Source: CAZQGO01 sp964593065 (GTDB lineage Bacteria; Oederibacteriota; JAAXVQ01). From it: a stretch of 64,000 nucleotides of DNA. The position numbers and the translations under genes are program-made. The notes below the pieces were generated by a model. That model was not told where the DNA came from. It made no database searches and worked only from the letters and a program-made list of their open reading frames with translations. Location: assembly GCA_964593065.1 (NCBI GenBank), contig CAZQGO010000004.1:83602-147601 (forward strand), in the 5' to 3' direction. Numbering within the stretch: position 1 is the first letter of the stretch; every line of letters starts with the position of its first letter. This document shows, piece by piece, positions 24,630 to 34,500 of this stretch.

Positions 24630-25938
24630 GGAGATCTTCCACCCGGATGACCAAAGTCGGCTGCATCACCACCGGGATCTTGTCGATGATGTCAACCGCC
24701 GCGCGGATATTTTCCTCGCGCGCCTCGTAGGTCATGATGACGATGGGAACCATGTCTCCTTCGCGCCTGGCTTTCTGGATGACGGAGGCGATGGAAATTC
24801 CTTTCTGCCCCAGGATGCTGGAAATCTTGGCGATGACCCCGGCTTCATCCCGGACATTGAACCGGAGGTAATAGGGAGAAACCAGTTTGGCGAAGGGCAT
24901 GATCTTCAGTTTGCCGTCCCGGTTCGGGAGGTAATACACGCTGGGGACCTTTCCTGCGACCTGCATGTGGATATTCCGGGAGATGAAGATGATATCCGAT
25001 ACCACCGCCGAAGCGGTGGGCATCTCGCCCGCCCCTTTGCCGTAAAACATGACGGGGCCCACCGCGTCCCCTACGATGTAAATGCCGTTGTAGACGCCCT
25101 GGACCGACGCCAGCAAGTGATCCGAGGGAATCAGCGTCGGATGCACCCGCACCTGCACCCGTCCCTCCGGAGTCTGGCGGGCGATCCCCAGCAATTTGAT
25201 GACCCGGTCAAATTCCTCGCGGGCATAGACAATATCCTGGGTGGTGATGCGGGTGATGCCCTCCACAAAGACATCCTGGGGGTGGACCCAGCGTCCAAAA
25301 GCCACGGAGGCCAGGATCACCAGCTTGTGCAGGGTGTCGATGCCCTCCACATCCAAGCTCGGATCCGCCTCCGCGTACCCTTGCTGTTGGGCTTGCAGCA
25401 GGGCCGCCTGATATTCCCGGCCCCGTCCCATCTCCGTCAGGAGGTAATTGGCCGTTCCGTTGATGATGCCGTAGATCCCCTGGACGTGGTTGGCGGCCAA
25501 GCCGTCGTTCAGCGCCTGGACGATGGGGATCCCGCCTCCCACCGAGGCCTCGAAATAAATTTCAGCCGAAGATTCCAGGGCGGTGTGATGGATCTCGTCC
25601 CAGTGTTTGGCCAGCAAGGCCTTGTTGGCGGTTACGACATGCTTGCCGGCGCGAAGGGCCTCCAGAATGAAAGTCCGGGCCGGTTCTTCCCCGCCGATCA
25701 GTTCCACCACGATCTGGATTTCCGGGTCCCGGATCACCTCGCGGGCCTCGGTGGTCAGGATCCCGGCATCGACAGGAACGCCCCGTTCGCGTTTCAGATC
25801 CAGGTCGGCGATGCGCCGGATGACCACGGGGGTTCCGGCGCGCTGCGCGAGCAGGTCGCTGCTCTGATGAAATATTTTGGTGACGCCCGTGCCGACGGTT
25901 CCCCACCCCAATAAGCCAATCTTGATGGCCTCGCTCAT
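24622..25938 (-). CDS. hom: Homoserine dehydrogenase with C-terminal ACT domain
   Basis: A 438-residue NAD(P)H enzyme reducing aspartate semialdehyde to homoserine. The Rossmann start is IKIGLLGWGTVGTGVTKIF, NAPD-type contact VTANKALLAKH is near residue 105, and the catalytic block is INGTANYLLTEM...GYAEADPSLDVEG...LHKLVILASVAFG. Residues about 355-430 are an ACT domain (VRDEAGVIAKISSILGQKGI), for threonine feedback. ATG at 25938 was chosen; an upstream frame adds 20 residues without homology. It is the first gene of the operon. Confidence 0.97.
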   Translation of the reverse strand: MSEAIKIGLLGWGTVGTGVTKIFHQSSDLLAQRAGTPVVIRRIADLDLKRERGVPVDAGILTTEAREVIRDPEIQIVVELIGGEEPARTFILEALRAGKHVVTANKALLAKHWDEIHHTALESSAEIYFEASVGGGIPIVQALNDGLAANHVQGIYGIINGTANYLLTEMGRGREYQAALLQAQQQGYAEADPSLDVEGIDTLHKLVILASVAFGRWVHPQDVFVEGITRITTQDIVYAREEFDRVIKLLGIARQTPEGRVQVRVHPTLIPSDHLLASVQGVYNGIYIVGDAVGPVMFYGKGAGEMPTASAVVSDIIFISRNIHMQVAGKVPSVYYLPNRDGKLKIMPFAKLVSPYYLRFNVRDEAGVIAKISSILGQKGISIASVIQKARREGDMVPIVIMTYEAREENIRAAVDIIDKIPVVMQPTLVIRVEDLHA

Positions 25939-25977
25939 GACCAGCGTGTCTCCTTCCCCGCGCAGACAATTCCGAAC

Positions 25978-26005
25978 ATTATACGGACTCTCTCGCACCT
26001 GTCAA
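25978..26005 (-). promoter_or_regulatory. Promoter of the hom-thrC-apgM-lysC-trxAB operon
   Basis: TTGACA (26000-26005), 16 bases, TATAAT (25978-25983): both boxes are consensus. The predicted leader is about 33 bases, too short for a riboswitch or attenuator, so control is likely at the enzyme level (ACT domains). Confidence 0.9.
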
Positions 26006-26061
26006 GTTTGCCGATGCATCCGGCGGTCTTTTCTCGCGGCAGGTTGGCGGGGATATTAATA

Positions 26062-26094
26062 GACCTGCCGTTTTCCTGCGAGAAAAGGCAGGTC
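26062..26094 (-). terminator. Hairpin after the efflux operon (second of two)
   Basis: Arms GACCTGCC and GGCAGGTC pair perfectly, with an inner TTTTC/GAAAA helix. On the minus strand it follows tolC by 88 bases and is followed by TATTAATA rather than a T-run, so its role as terminator is likely but not certain. Confidence 0.45.
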
Positions 26095-26102
26095 GAAGCG
26101 CG

Positions 26103-26135
26103 CCGCCGGCAGGGGATGCCGGACCCCGCCGGCGG
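26103..26135 (-). terminator. Strong GC hairpin after the efflux operon (first of two)
   Basis: CCGCCGGC pairs with GCCGGCGG and, past one bulged A, GGGG with CCCC: 12 pairs. A run of nine T precedes it on the minus strand (26152-26160 region) instead of following it. It may stop transcription, protect the mRNA 3' end, or be a REP-like element. Confidence 0.4.
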
Positions 26136-26181
26136 TTCCCGCAGCTCGTAAAAAAAAACCAAACCCGGGAGAGATTCCGTG

Positions 26182-28428
26182 TTACTTGATTAAGCCCATG
26201 GCTTTGAACAAGCCGGAGATGGCCACGTAGTAATCCGAGAGTGCCTTGACGTATTCCACTCTCTGTTCGGCCAGGCTGATTTCGGACGTGAGGACCTGTG
26301 ACAGCGGAATTTCGTCCATCATCTGCTTGGCCCGGTTGACCTCCAGGTCTTTTTCGCGGAACTTGATCTTGGACAGGGTCGCCGTCACTTGGGTCATGGC
26401 TCTCTGGTACTTGAAATAATTCTCCTCCACCTCGTTGGCGACCTTCCCCCGCAACTCGATCAAATCCGCTTCGCTGGTGGCTTGCTGGACCTGGGCCTTG
26501 GATACCTTGGAAAAGTTTTCCATTTTATCAAAGAAATCAACTTCCGCTTTGTGGGTCAGCGAGTCCTTGACGTTGTTCTGCGTACCGATGGTTTGAGGAA
26601 TGGTTTTCTTCTTTTCCAGCAAATACTTGGCCGTATTGGCGCCGATCATCCATGACAGGTCCAGTTTGAGATTGTATTCATCGTCCAGCACGAATTTTTC
26701 GTTGGCCTTGTTCTGGCCCGTCTTGCCCACGTACCCGATGAATTTCACCAGGGGGTAGGCATCGGCCATGGCGATTTTGATGCCATAGAGGTCCGAGAGC
26801 GTGGTTAACTCGTTGACGGCCAGGTCCGGACGGTTTTTAAACGCCAATTCCAGGCATTCATCCAGCGAATAGTTGAAATTGAAATCGGTAAAAGTCAAAA
26901 CGGCGTCGATCTGGATGCCGATGGAAGGATCGATGTTGCAGGCTTGGCGCAACTCCAGTTCGGCCAGGGTGATTTCCTGCTGGTAGGTCAGCAACTGATA
27001 ATAGGTTTGATCGGTTTGGGACTGGACATTCAGGAACTCGTGGAATGAATTCAAGCCCTGGCGGTAGGCTTCGCGGGAAAAAGCCAAAGCCGACTCGGCC
27101 GCCTTCGAGAGGTCGGCCTGGATATCGAAGGTCATCTGGGCCGCGATCAGGCTGTAATAGGCTTTTTCCACTTTGAAGACGGCTTCCTGCCGGGCCTGCT
27201 GGTATTTTTTCTTGGCCATGGCCAGATTGTTCTTCGCCTGCCGCAGGGTGTAGACCAGTTTACCCCCCTGGAAAAATATCTGCTCGCCTTCGAGCCCGTA
27301 TTTCAGGCTTTTGAATCCCATGTCCTCGGTGGCGCTCGGCGTGGTTTGTTCCTCCGCGGTGCCCTCCTCGCGTTCCCACGTTCCCTTCACCAGCGGCAGA
27401 AATTCCCGTTCGGCTTCCTGGACCTTGAAACGCTCATATTGAACCTGTTTCAAGGCCACCTGGACGCGCCGGTCGTTCAATAAAGCCACCCGTTTGCACT
27501 CCTCCAGCGTAGTCAAAATGCTGGGAATCCTTTCCGCCTGCTCGAGGGCTTTTTCAATTTCCGCCATTTCACCCTCGGGCGCCTCCTCCGCCCAGCCTTC
27601 CCACTCCTCCTCGCCCGGCACGGGCTCCGTAAAAGCCTCTTCCCCCTCTTCGGGCGCAAAAATTTCGTATTCTTCCTCGGGAGCCAGCTCCTCTTCCTGG
27701 GGCGCGGCGCCCTCCTCGCCCGCACCCGCTTCCTCCTCCAGGAATTGCTCTTCTTCGGATAATTCCCCTTCCGGGGTCGCGGACGGGGCTTCCGCACCGC
27801 CCGCGGCCTCCGGCGGTTGGCTCTCAAAGCCCTCTTCAGGCGCTTCCGGAGTTTCCTCTCCGGGCATCCATTCTTCCTCGCCGGCGAAAGGCGGGGTCGT
27901 CGCGGCTTCGGGCGCGGCTTCTTCGGAGGGAGGTTCCTCCGTCGCCGCGGCTCCTCCCGCTTCCTCGCCGAAGGGCGATTCCGCCGGCGCGGTTTCCTCT
28001 TCGAAAAAATATTCTTCCGGTTCTTCTCCCGGCGCCGTTTCGCCCGCTGCAGGAGCCGCTTCGGGTTCCGCGGCTTCGGGAGGCTGTCCGGTCTCTGTCG
28101 GCGCTGCATTTTCCTCGGCCGGCGCTTCTTCGGTGAATAATCCTTCCTCGTCCTCCGACTCCGGAGGCAACGGTTCGACGGGCGCCGGCTCTTCGGCCGG
28201 GGCGGCTTCCGGTGATGCCTCGGTTTCCTCGCCGGCCGCGGGTTCCTCGGCGGCATCCTCATCTACGTATTCATCCACATATTCGTCTTCGTAATACTCC
28301 TCGTATTCAGTATCCTGATCGTTGGCCTGCGTCTCGGCGGCTTGTATCCACGAGGGCGCACTTACTCCCAGGGCGCCTCCCAGCAGCATCAGGCCGATGA
28401 GTGTGAAGATCCTCAACCAACGCGACAT
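26182..28428 (-). CDS. TolC-family outer-membrane efflux protein with long acidic N-terminal insert
   Basis: A 748-residue exported protein. Residues 1-31 are a signal peptide. Residues about 35-300 are low complexity and very rich in Glu, Ala and Pro (starting DTEYEEYYEDEYVDEYVDED). Residues about 305-748 are a TolC/OEP domain with the usual long helices and an internal duplication (VALKQVQYERFKVQEAEREF and later SLAEQRVEYVKALSDYYVAI). TolC trimers form the outer duct of RND pumps. ATG at 28428 has GGGAGA upstream; a longer frame adds 29 residues without a signal. It is the last gene of the adaptor-RND-RND-TolC operon. Confidence 0.85.
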   Translation of the reverse strand: MSRWLRIFTLIGLMLLGGALGVSAPSWIQAAETQANDQDTEYEEYYEDEYVDEYVDEDAAEEPAAGEETEASPEAAPAEEPAPVEPLPPESEDEEGLFTEEAPAEENAAPTETGQPPEAAEPEAAPAAGETAPGEEPEEYFFEEETAPAESPFGEEAGGAAATEEPPSEEAAPEAATTPPFAGEEEWMPGEETPEAPEEGFESQPPEAAGGAEAPSATPEGELSEEEQFLEEEAGAGEEGAAPQEEELAPEEEYEIFAPEEGEEAFTEPVPGEEEWEGWAEEAPEGEMAEIEKALEQAERIPSILTTLEECKRVALLNDRRVQVALKQVQYERFKVQEAEREFLPLVKGTWEREEGTAEEQTTPSATEDMGFKSLKYGLEGEQIFFQGGKLVYTLRQAKNNLAMAKKKYQQARQEAVFKVEKAYYSLIAAQMTFDIQADLSKAAESALAFSREAYRQGLNSFHEFLNVQSQTDQTYYQLLTYQQEITLAELELRQACNIDPSIGIQIDAVLTFTDFNFNYSLDECLELAFKNRPDLAVNELTTLSDLYGIKIAMADAYPLVKFIGYVGKTGQNKANEKFVLDDEYNLKLDLSWMIGANTAKYLLEKKKTIPQTIGTQNNVKDSLTHKAEVDFFDKMENFSKVSKAQVQQATSEADLIELRGKVANEVEENYFKYQRAMTQVTATLSKIKFREKDLEVNRAKQMMDEIPLSQVLTSEISLAEQRVEYVKALSDYYVAISGLFKAMGLIK

Positions 28429-28463
28429 AACCGTTTCTCCCTCAGTTAGGTTGCCAGACGCCC

Positions 28464-31400
28464 TTAACTCCGGGTGACGGCCTGGACCCGAACGCCGAAG
28501 AGTTTTTTCAGCCAATTGCCTGCATGGACCAATATCTTTCGAATATCGTCAAAAATCAGATATACGCTGGGGATATACAATAATGTGAGTACGGTGCTGG
28601 ACAACAATCCGCCCACCACGGTAATCGCTAGCGGTGACCACAAATTGGAACCTTCGCTCTGGTCGAGGGCGGTTGGCAGCAGACCCAGTACGGTTGTGGA
28701 TACCGTCATGAAAATCGGGCGCAACCGGCTTTGAGAGGCGCCGAGAATGGATTTGATCATGCCGTGGCCCTTTTCCCGCAGCAAATTGATCTGATCCACC
28801 AGGATAATGGCGGAATTCACCACCATCCCCGCCAGCATCAACATGCCGATAAAGACGCCCACGCTTTTGGGTTTCCCGGTGAAGTACAGGGCCAGGACCA
28901 CTCCGATGACCGCCATGACGACGGAAATCATGATGATGAAAGGATGGTAATAGGACTCGAAAAATGCCGCCAGGACCATGTACACCAAAATGATGGTCAG
29001 GATGACCGCCAGGGTCAGTTGCTTGGAACTTTCAATCATTTTGTCGTAGTTGCCGCCGAAGCGGTAGTAGTATCCCTTGGGAAACTCGATGCCTTCCAGG
29101 GATTCGCGCACTTTCTGCACCGAAGATCCCAGGTCGGTGGCGACGGAGGCCGAAACCTGGATCATGCGGGACTTATTTTTCCGCCAGATTTCGGAAGGGC
29201 CCAAACCGGGGGAGAAAGTCCCGATCTGGGACAAATAATACTGCTGGCCGTCCGGCGCGGATACGGTCAGTTTATTGACGTCGTCCAGGGTTTTGCGGTC
29301 CTTCTCCTGCAGGCGGACGATGGTTTCCACTTCTTCGCTTTCGGTATGGAATTGGGTGGCGATGACCCCGCGCATCTGCGTGTTGATTTCCTCGGCCAGG
29401 GTCTGTACGTTGAGCTCGTATTGCGCCGCCTTGGCCTTGTCCACCTGGAACCGCATCTCCGGCCGGCCCTCCTTCATGCGGATGCGGATGTCGGCGAAGC
29501 CGGGCAGGGACTCCATTTTATTGGCGATCGCCACGGCCAGCTGTTTGAGGAGCACGTAATCATAGCCGAATAAATCCAGCACAATGCCCTTGGTCCCGAC
29601 CTGCTGCATCTCCTCGAAATACACGTAGGCCGGGCGGAACTGGACCAGCTTGGGCCGCAGTTCATCCAGGATCTCCTTCGTGGAGCGTTTGCGCTTCGAC
29701 ATGGGTTGAAACTCGACATGGATCTGGGATCGGTTCTGCTCGACCAAGGAGGACATGCTTTTGATTTCCGGAACCTGCGCGAGGAATTTTTCCACCCGCT
29801 TCACGATATCGTCCGAAATGTCCAGTTTGGTGCCGGACGGCAGGGTCAGGTTCACCGTGACCTTGTTTTCCTCGATGCTGCCCATGAATTCCGACCCGAT
29901 TTTGGTGTTGAGGAAGATCGACAATCCCAGCATCACCATCACGATGCCGAAAAAGATGTACCGGTAGCGGATGACCAGGCTGAGCAGATGGCGGTAAAAG
30001 CCCATGAAAATCCTGCCGAACGTCGGCCGGGTTTTCTCCGACCAATAGGGGTTCTTGGCCGGCAGGGGTTTGAGCAGCTTGCTGGCCAAAACCGGCAGCA
30101 GGGTCTGGGAAACCACCATGGCAACGAGCTGGGAATAAATTACGGTCAGCGCCAGCCCGGAATAGAGCATGCGGATTTCCTTGTTGACGAAAATGATGGG
30201 GATGAACACCACGACGCTGGTGATGTTGGAGGAAATAATGGCAAAACTGACTTCCTCGCTCCCCACCACGGAGGCTTCGCGCAGGGGTATGCCCTTGTCC
30301 AGTTTCTTGAAGACGTTGTCGATGACCACGATGCTCCCGTCGATGAGGCTGCCGCAGGCCAAGGCCAGACCGGACAGGGTCATGGTGTTCAAGGTGATGC
30401 CCTGAAAGAACATGGGAATGAAGGTCGCCAGCAACGCCAACGGGATGCCGATGGCGATGATCAGAGGGCTGCGGAAGCTGCGCAGCACGAGAACCAGGAT
30501 CAGCGTGGCGAGAATGGCGCCGTCCCGCAGGGAATTTCGCACCGACTCGACGGCCTTCTTAATGGAAATCGACTGGTCCAGCACGGTTACGATCCGGATT
30601 CCCTGCGGCAGGCGCTGCTTCAATTTCTCCAAATAGGCCAGCACGCCGTCGCACACCTGGATGGTATTGGCCTGCCGGTCCTTGTGGATATAGATGGATA
30701 CCGTGGGCGCCGTGTCGTAGCGGGCAAAACCGGCGGGCTCCAAGAAGGAGTCCTTCACCGTGGCGATGTCCCCCAGTTTTAACACGGCCTGCCCTTCCAT
30801 GGAGACGACGCCGATATTCTTGATGCCCTCCACGGTTTTGAATTGTCCAATGGTCCGCACCACATACTTGTAACTGCCCTGCTCGATGCCCCCGGCCATT
30901 AAATTGACGTTGTTGGCATTCAGGACGCGCACCACGTGATCGATGGAAAGTCCGTAGGCCTGCAGGCGGGTCTGATCGACCTCCACCAGGATCTTGCGCT
31001 CCCGCCCGCCCGAGACCTCCACGTTGGACACGCCGCTGACACGCCCCAGCGGTTCCTTGAGGTCACGGTCTGCAATGCGGCGCATTTCCTCCGTACTGAT
31101 GACGTCGGACAGGCAGGCGAAAATCATGATCGGTGCGTCGGCCACGTCATACTTGCCCAAGATGGGCTTGCGGATCCCCTTGGGAAGCTTGTTGCGCACC
31201 TTGGCGAATTTTTCCCGCACTTCGAGGGCGGCGAAATCCATGTTGGTGCCGGGTTCGAACTGGAGGATGGTTTCGGATTTGCCGTCCTCGGAGGAGGATT
31301 CAATGGACTTGAGGTGGGAAACGGTGGCAACCGCCTCCTCCACCTTTTTCGTGACCATGCTTTCCACTTCGGTCGGCGGCACCCCGGGATAGGTGATGTT

Positions 31401-31541
31401 GATGGTCACCACCGGATAGCTCGTGTTGGGCATGAGCTCCACGGGCAGGCGCGACAGGGAGATGAGCCCCAAGACGGAGGTTCCCAGGAAGACCATGGAG
31501 ATCGTGACCGGGCGTTTGATGAAAAATGCCGGAAGACCCAT
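28464..31541 (-). CDS. RND efflux transporter, second subunit
   Basis: A 1025-residue HAE1-type RND pump with 12 transmembrane helices and two large periplasmic loops; the N-terminal FFIKRPVTISMVFLG and the late segment MLMLAGMVVNSAIILVDQIN are typical. In helix 4 the proton-relay pair normally written D-D reads LIDGSIVVIDNV near residue 405, so one Asp is Gly. Helix 10 carries N rather than the AcrB Lys, common outside proteobacteria. ATG at 31541 follows the upstream stop by 4 bases; AAGGAGG is 12 bases upstream. It probably works as a heteromer with the preceding pump. Confidence 0.92.
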   Translation of the reverse strand: MGLPAFFIKRPVTISMVFLGTSVLGLISLSRLPVELMPNTSYPVVTINITYPGVPPTEVESMVTKKVEEAVATVSHLKSIESSSEDGKSETILQFEPGTNMDFAALEVREKFAKVRNKLPKGIRKPILGKYDVADAPIMIFACLSDVISTEEMRRIADRDLKEPLGRVSGVSNVEVSGGRERKILVEVDQTRLQAYGLSIDHVVRVLNANNVNLMAGGIEQGSYKYVVRTIGQFKTVEGIKNIGVVSMEGQAVLKLGDIATVKDSFLEPAGFARYDTAPTVSIYIHKDRQANTIQVCDGVLAYLEKLKQRLPQGIRIVTVLDQSISIKKAVESVRNSLRDGAILATLILVLVLRSFRSPLIIAIGIPLALLATFIPMFFQGITLNTMTLSGLALACGSLIDGSIVVIDNVFKKLDKGIPLREASVVGSEEVSFAIISSNITSVVVFIPIIFVNKEIRMLYSGLALTVIYSQLVAMVVSQTLLPVLASKLLKPLPAKNPYWSEKTRPTFGRIFMGFYRHLLSLVIRYRYIFFGIVMVMLGLSIFLNTKIGSEFMGSIEENKVTVNLTLPSGTKLDISDDIVKRVEKFLAQVPEIKSMSSLVEQNRSQIHVEFQPMSKRKRSTKEILDELRPKLVQFRPAYVYFEEMQQVGTKGIVLDLFGYDYVLLKQLAVAIANKMESLPGFADIRIRMKEGRPEMRFQVDKAKAAQYELNVQTLAEEINTQMRGVIATQFHTESEEVETIVRLQEKDRKTLDDVNKLTVSAPDGQQYYLSQIGTFSPGLGPSEIWRKNKSRMIQVSASVATDLGSSVQKVRESLEGIEFPKGYYYRFGGNYDKMIESSKQLTLAVILTIILVYMVLAAFFESYYHPFIIMISVVMAVIGVVLALYFTGKPKSVGVFIGMLMLAGMVVNSAIILVDQINLLREKGHGMIKSILGASQSRLRPIFMTVSTTVLGLLPTALDQSEGSNLWSPLAITVVGGLLSSTVLTLLYIPSVYLIFDDIRKILVHAGNWLKKLFGVRVQAVTRS

Positions 31542-31545
31542 GGGC

Positions 31546-34500
31546 TTAGGCAACCTCCTTGGTGGCGCCGGACACGCCGGATTTTATCCGCGCGGACAAA
31601 TTTTCGAAAACCAGATAAATCGCCGGAATGACCACGATGGTTAAAAAGGTCGAAGACGTCAAACCGCCGATGACCGTGACCGCCAGGGGCGCCATCAACT
31701 CGGAACCTTCGCCCAGGGACAGGGCCAAAGGCACGAGGGCGATGACGGTGGAAATGGCCGTCATGAGGATGGGACGCAGCCGCGTCCGGCTTGCTTGGAT
31801 CACGGCATCCTCGGCGTCGGCACCTCGTTCCCGCAGGAGGTTGGTGTAGTCGATCAGGATGATGCCGTTGGACACCACGATCCCGATCAACATGATCACG
31901 CCGATCAGGACCACGATGGAGATGGGGGTCTGGGTCAGGAACAGGATCAGCATGACGCCGATCAAGGACAAGGGCACCGTGAACATGATAATGAAGGGCT
32001 GCAGCAGCGATTCGAACTGGGAGGCCATGATCATATACACCAGCAGAATGGCCAGGGAAAAGGCAAAGGCCAGGCTCTGGAAGGATTCCTGCATCTGCTG
32101 GCTTTCGCCGCCCAGTTCCACGGAATAGCCTTCCGGCATGCGGTAGGCCTTGAGTTTTTTCTGGACCTCGGTGATGATTTCATTCAGGCCGCGCTTGTAA
32201 ATGTTGGCCGTGACCAGGATGATGCGCTGGCGGTCCCGGCGCATGATCTCCGAGGGCCCCAGTCCCACGCCGACGTAGGCGACCTCGTTGAGGGAGACCT
32301 CGAGGTCCAAGGGGGAGTGGATCAGAAGCTGGCGCAGGTCGGTGATGGTTTCGCGATCCTGTTCGCGCAGGCGGACGCGGATGTCCACCTCGTCCTGGCC
32401 CGGCTCCTTGAATTTCGTCTCCGCCGCCCCCTTGATGGCGATCTTGGCCGTGCGGGAAATGTCATCCACCGAAAGGTTGTACAGGGCGGCCTTGTCCCGC
32501 TGAATATAGACCTTGGTTTCGGGGGCCTCCTCCACCAAGCTGTTTTTCACCCCGAAGATCCCGGGAATCTCGGACAGCATGTCCTCCACGTCCCGCATGA
32601 GCTTTTTCATGAGGTTTAAATCCTTGCCCTTGATTTCCAGCACTACCGGCGCACCGCCGCCGAAAGCCGAAACCTGGAGGGCGCTGTCCTGCACGAGGTA
32701 ATCGAAACGGGCCGGGCCCGTGTCCAATTGCTGGACCCGGCTGCGGACCTCCTGCACGACCTCGCTCGTGCTGCGCTTGCGCTTCTTCTTGAGGTTCACC
32801 ATGATATTGGCCTGATGGGGCCCCAGGGATTCCGCGGCCTGCCCCATTTCCTCGTCCTTGGAGGAGCCGATGTTGACGGTGACGTCGAAGACTTCGGGGG
32901 TGGTCAGCAGAATATGTTCCACCTGTCGGCAAACCTGATCCGTGATTTTCAGCAGGGCGCCCGTCGGCAGGCTCACCTTGATCACGAACTGGCTCTGGTC
33001 CACCTTGGGCATGAATTCCTTCTTCAGCGGAATGGCCAGCAGGAGAGTCAGGACCAGCAGCAGCAACACCAGCAGGAGGTTTCTTTGCCGGTGCTGGAGA
33101 AAACCCACCAGCAGGCGGGCGAAAAAAGTTTCCACGGCGTGCAGCACGGGTTCCAGGCGGGCCAGGCTTTTCATTTCTTGCATCTGATTGTCCCCGCCCT
33201 GGGACACCAGCATGGGGATCAGCAGCATGGCGCCGCCGATGGAGGCCAGCAGCGCAAAGGTCACGGTAAAAGCGAGCTGCGAGAAGAGTTGGCCGGCCAC
33301 GCCCTGGACGAACACCATGGGCAGGAAAACCGTCACGGTCGTAAAGGTGGAGGCCAGCACCGCGCCGAACACCTCGTTCGTTCCCACCACCGCCGCTTCC
33401 TTGGGCTTCAAGCCCAGCTGGCAATGGCGGTAAATATTCTCGATCACGACCACGGCGTCGTCCACCAAGCGTCCCACGCCCAGGGCCAGCCCGCCCAGGG
33501 ACATCATGTTGAGGGATATTCCCTGGAAGTACATCAGGGAAAAGGCGAAGAGAATGGAGGTCGGAATGGACGTGATGACGATCAGGGAGCTGCGCATGTT
33601 CCGCAGGAAAAACAGGATGCTCGCAAAAGCCAGGAAACCGCCGAAAACCGCGTCGCGGACCACCCCGTTGATGGCCTGTTTCACAAAGACGGACTGGTCA
33701 TAAACCGTGATGATCTTGATATTTTGGCCCTTCGGCAGGTCCTGCTGGATTTTGGCCAGCGCCTTTTTCACGTTGCTGACCACTTCCAGGGTGTTGCTGC
33801 CGGCCTGTTTCTGTATGGTGATGGAGATGTTTTCCTTGCCGTTGTACCGGGAGATGGAGGTCCTTTCCTTGAAGGTATCCTCCACCTTGCCCACGTCGTT
33901 GAGAAAAACCACGCGGTTGTCGGTTTCACGTTTCTGTTCGTCCGCCGGTTCCGTCAGCGGGGACTTGGACAATTCCAGCGCCTGCTTCTCGTCCTCGTCG
34001 AATTCCGCGCTTTTGTCCAGGCCCACCGGGGAGGTGGAAATTTCATCCAAACGGGTGAATTCACCCATGGTGCGGATGAGGTAATCGTAGAAATGGCCGT
34101 GGATGGTCCCGGCCGGATAGTTCACATTGGCGTTTTTCAGCGCATCCACGACTTCCAGGGGCGACAAGCGGGCCGCCGCCAGGCGCCCCAGGTCCAGGGT
34201 AACCAGGATTTCCCTCTCCAGACCGCCGGCGATCTGGACTGCGGCCACGCCCTCGGCTTTCTCCAGCTGGTTCTTGATGATCTTTTTGGAAATTTCGCGG
34301 ACCTCGTAGATCGGCATGTCGGCCGAGACGGAGAGCGTCAGGACGGGCAGTTCGAAGGGATTGTATTTCATCACCAGGGGATCGTCCGCGTCCCGGGGAA
34401 GCTTTTCCTTCACCAAATCGATCTTCTCCCGTACGTTCAAGGCCGCAAAATCCATGGAGGTCCCCCAGCCGAACTCAAGCATCACCATGGAGACGCCCTC

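Noticed and set aside
27494..28294. Ser/Ala-rich plus-strand frame resembling a serine-rich adhesin
   Set aside because: It is the complement of the Glu-rich insert of the TolC protein.
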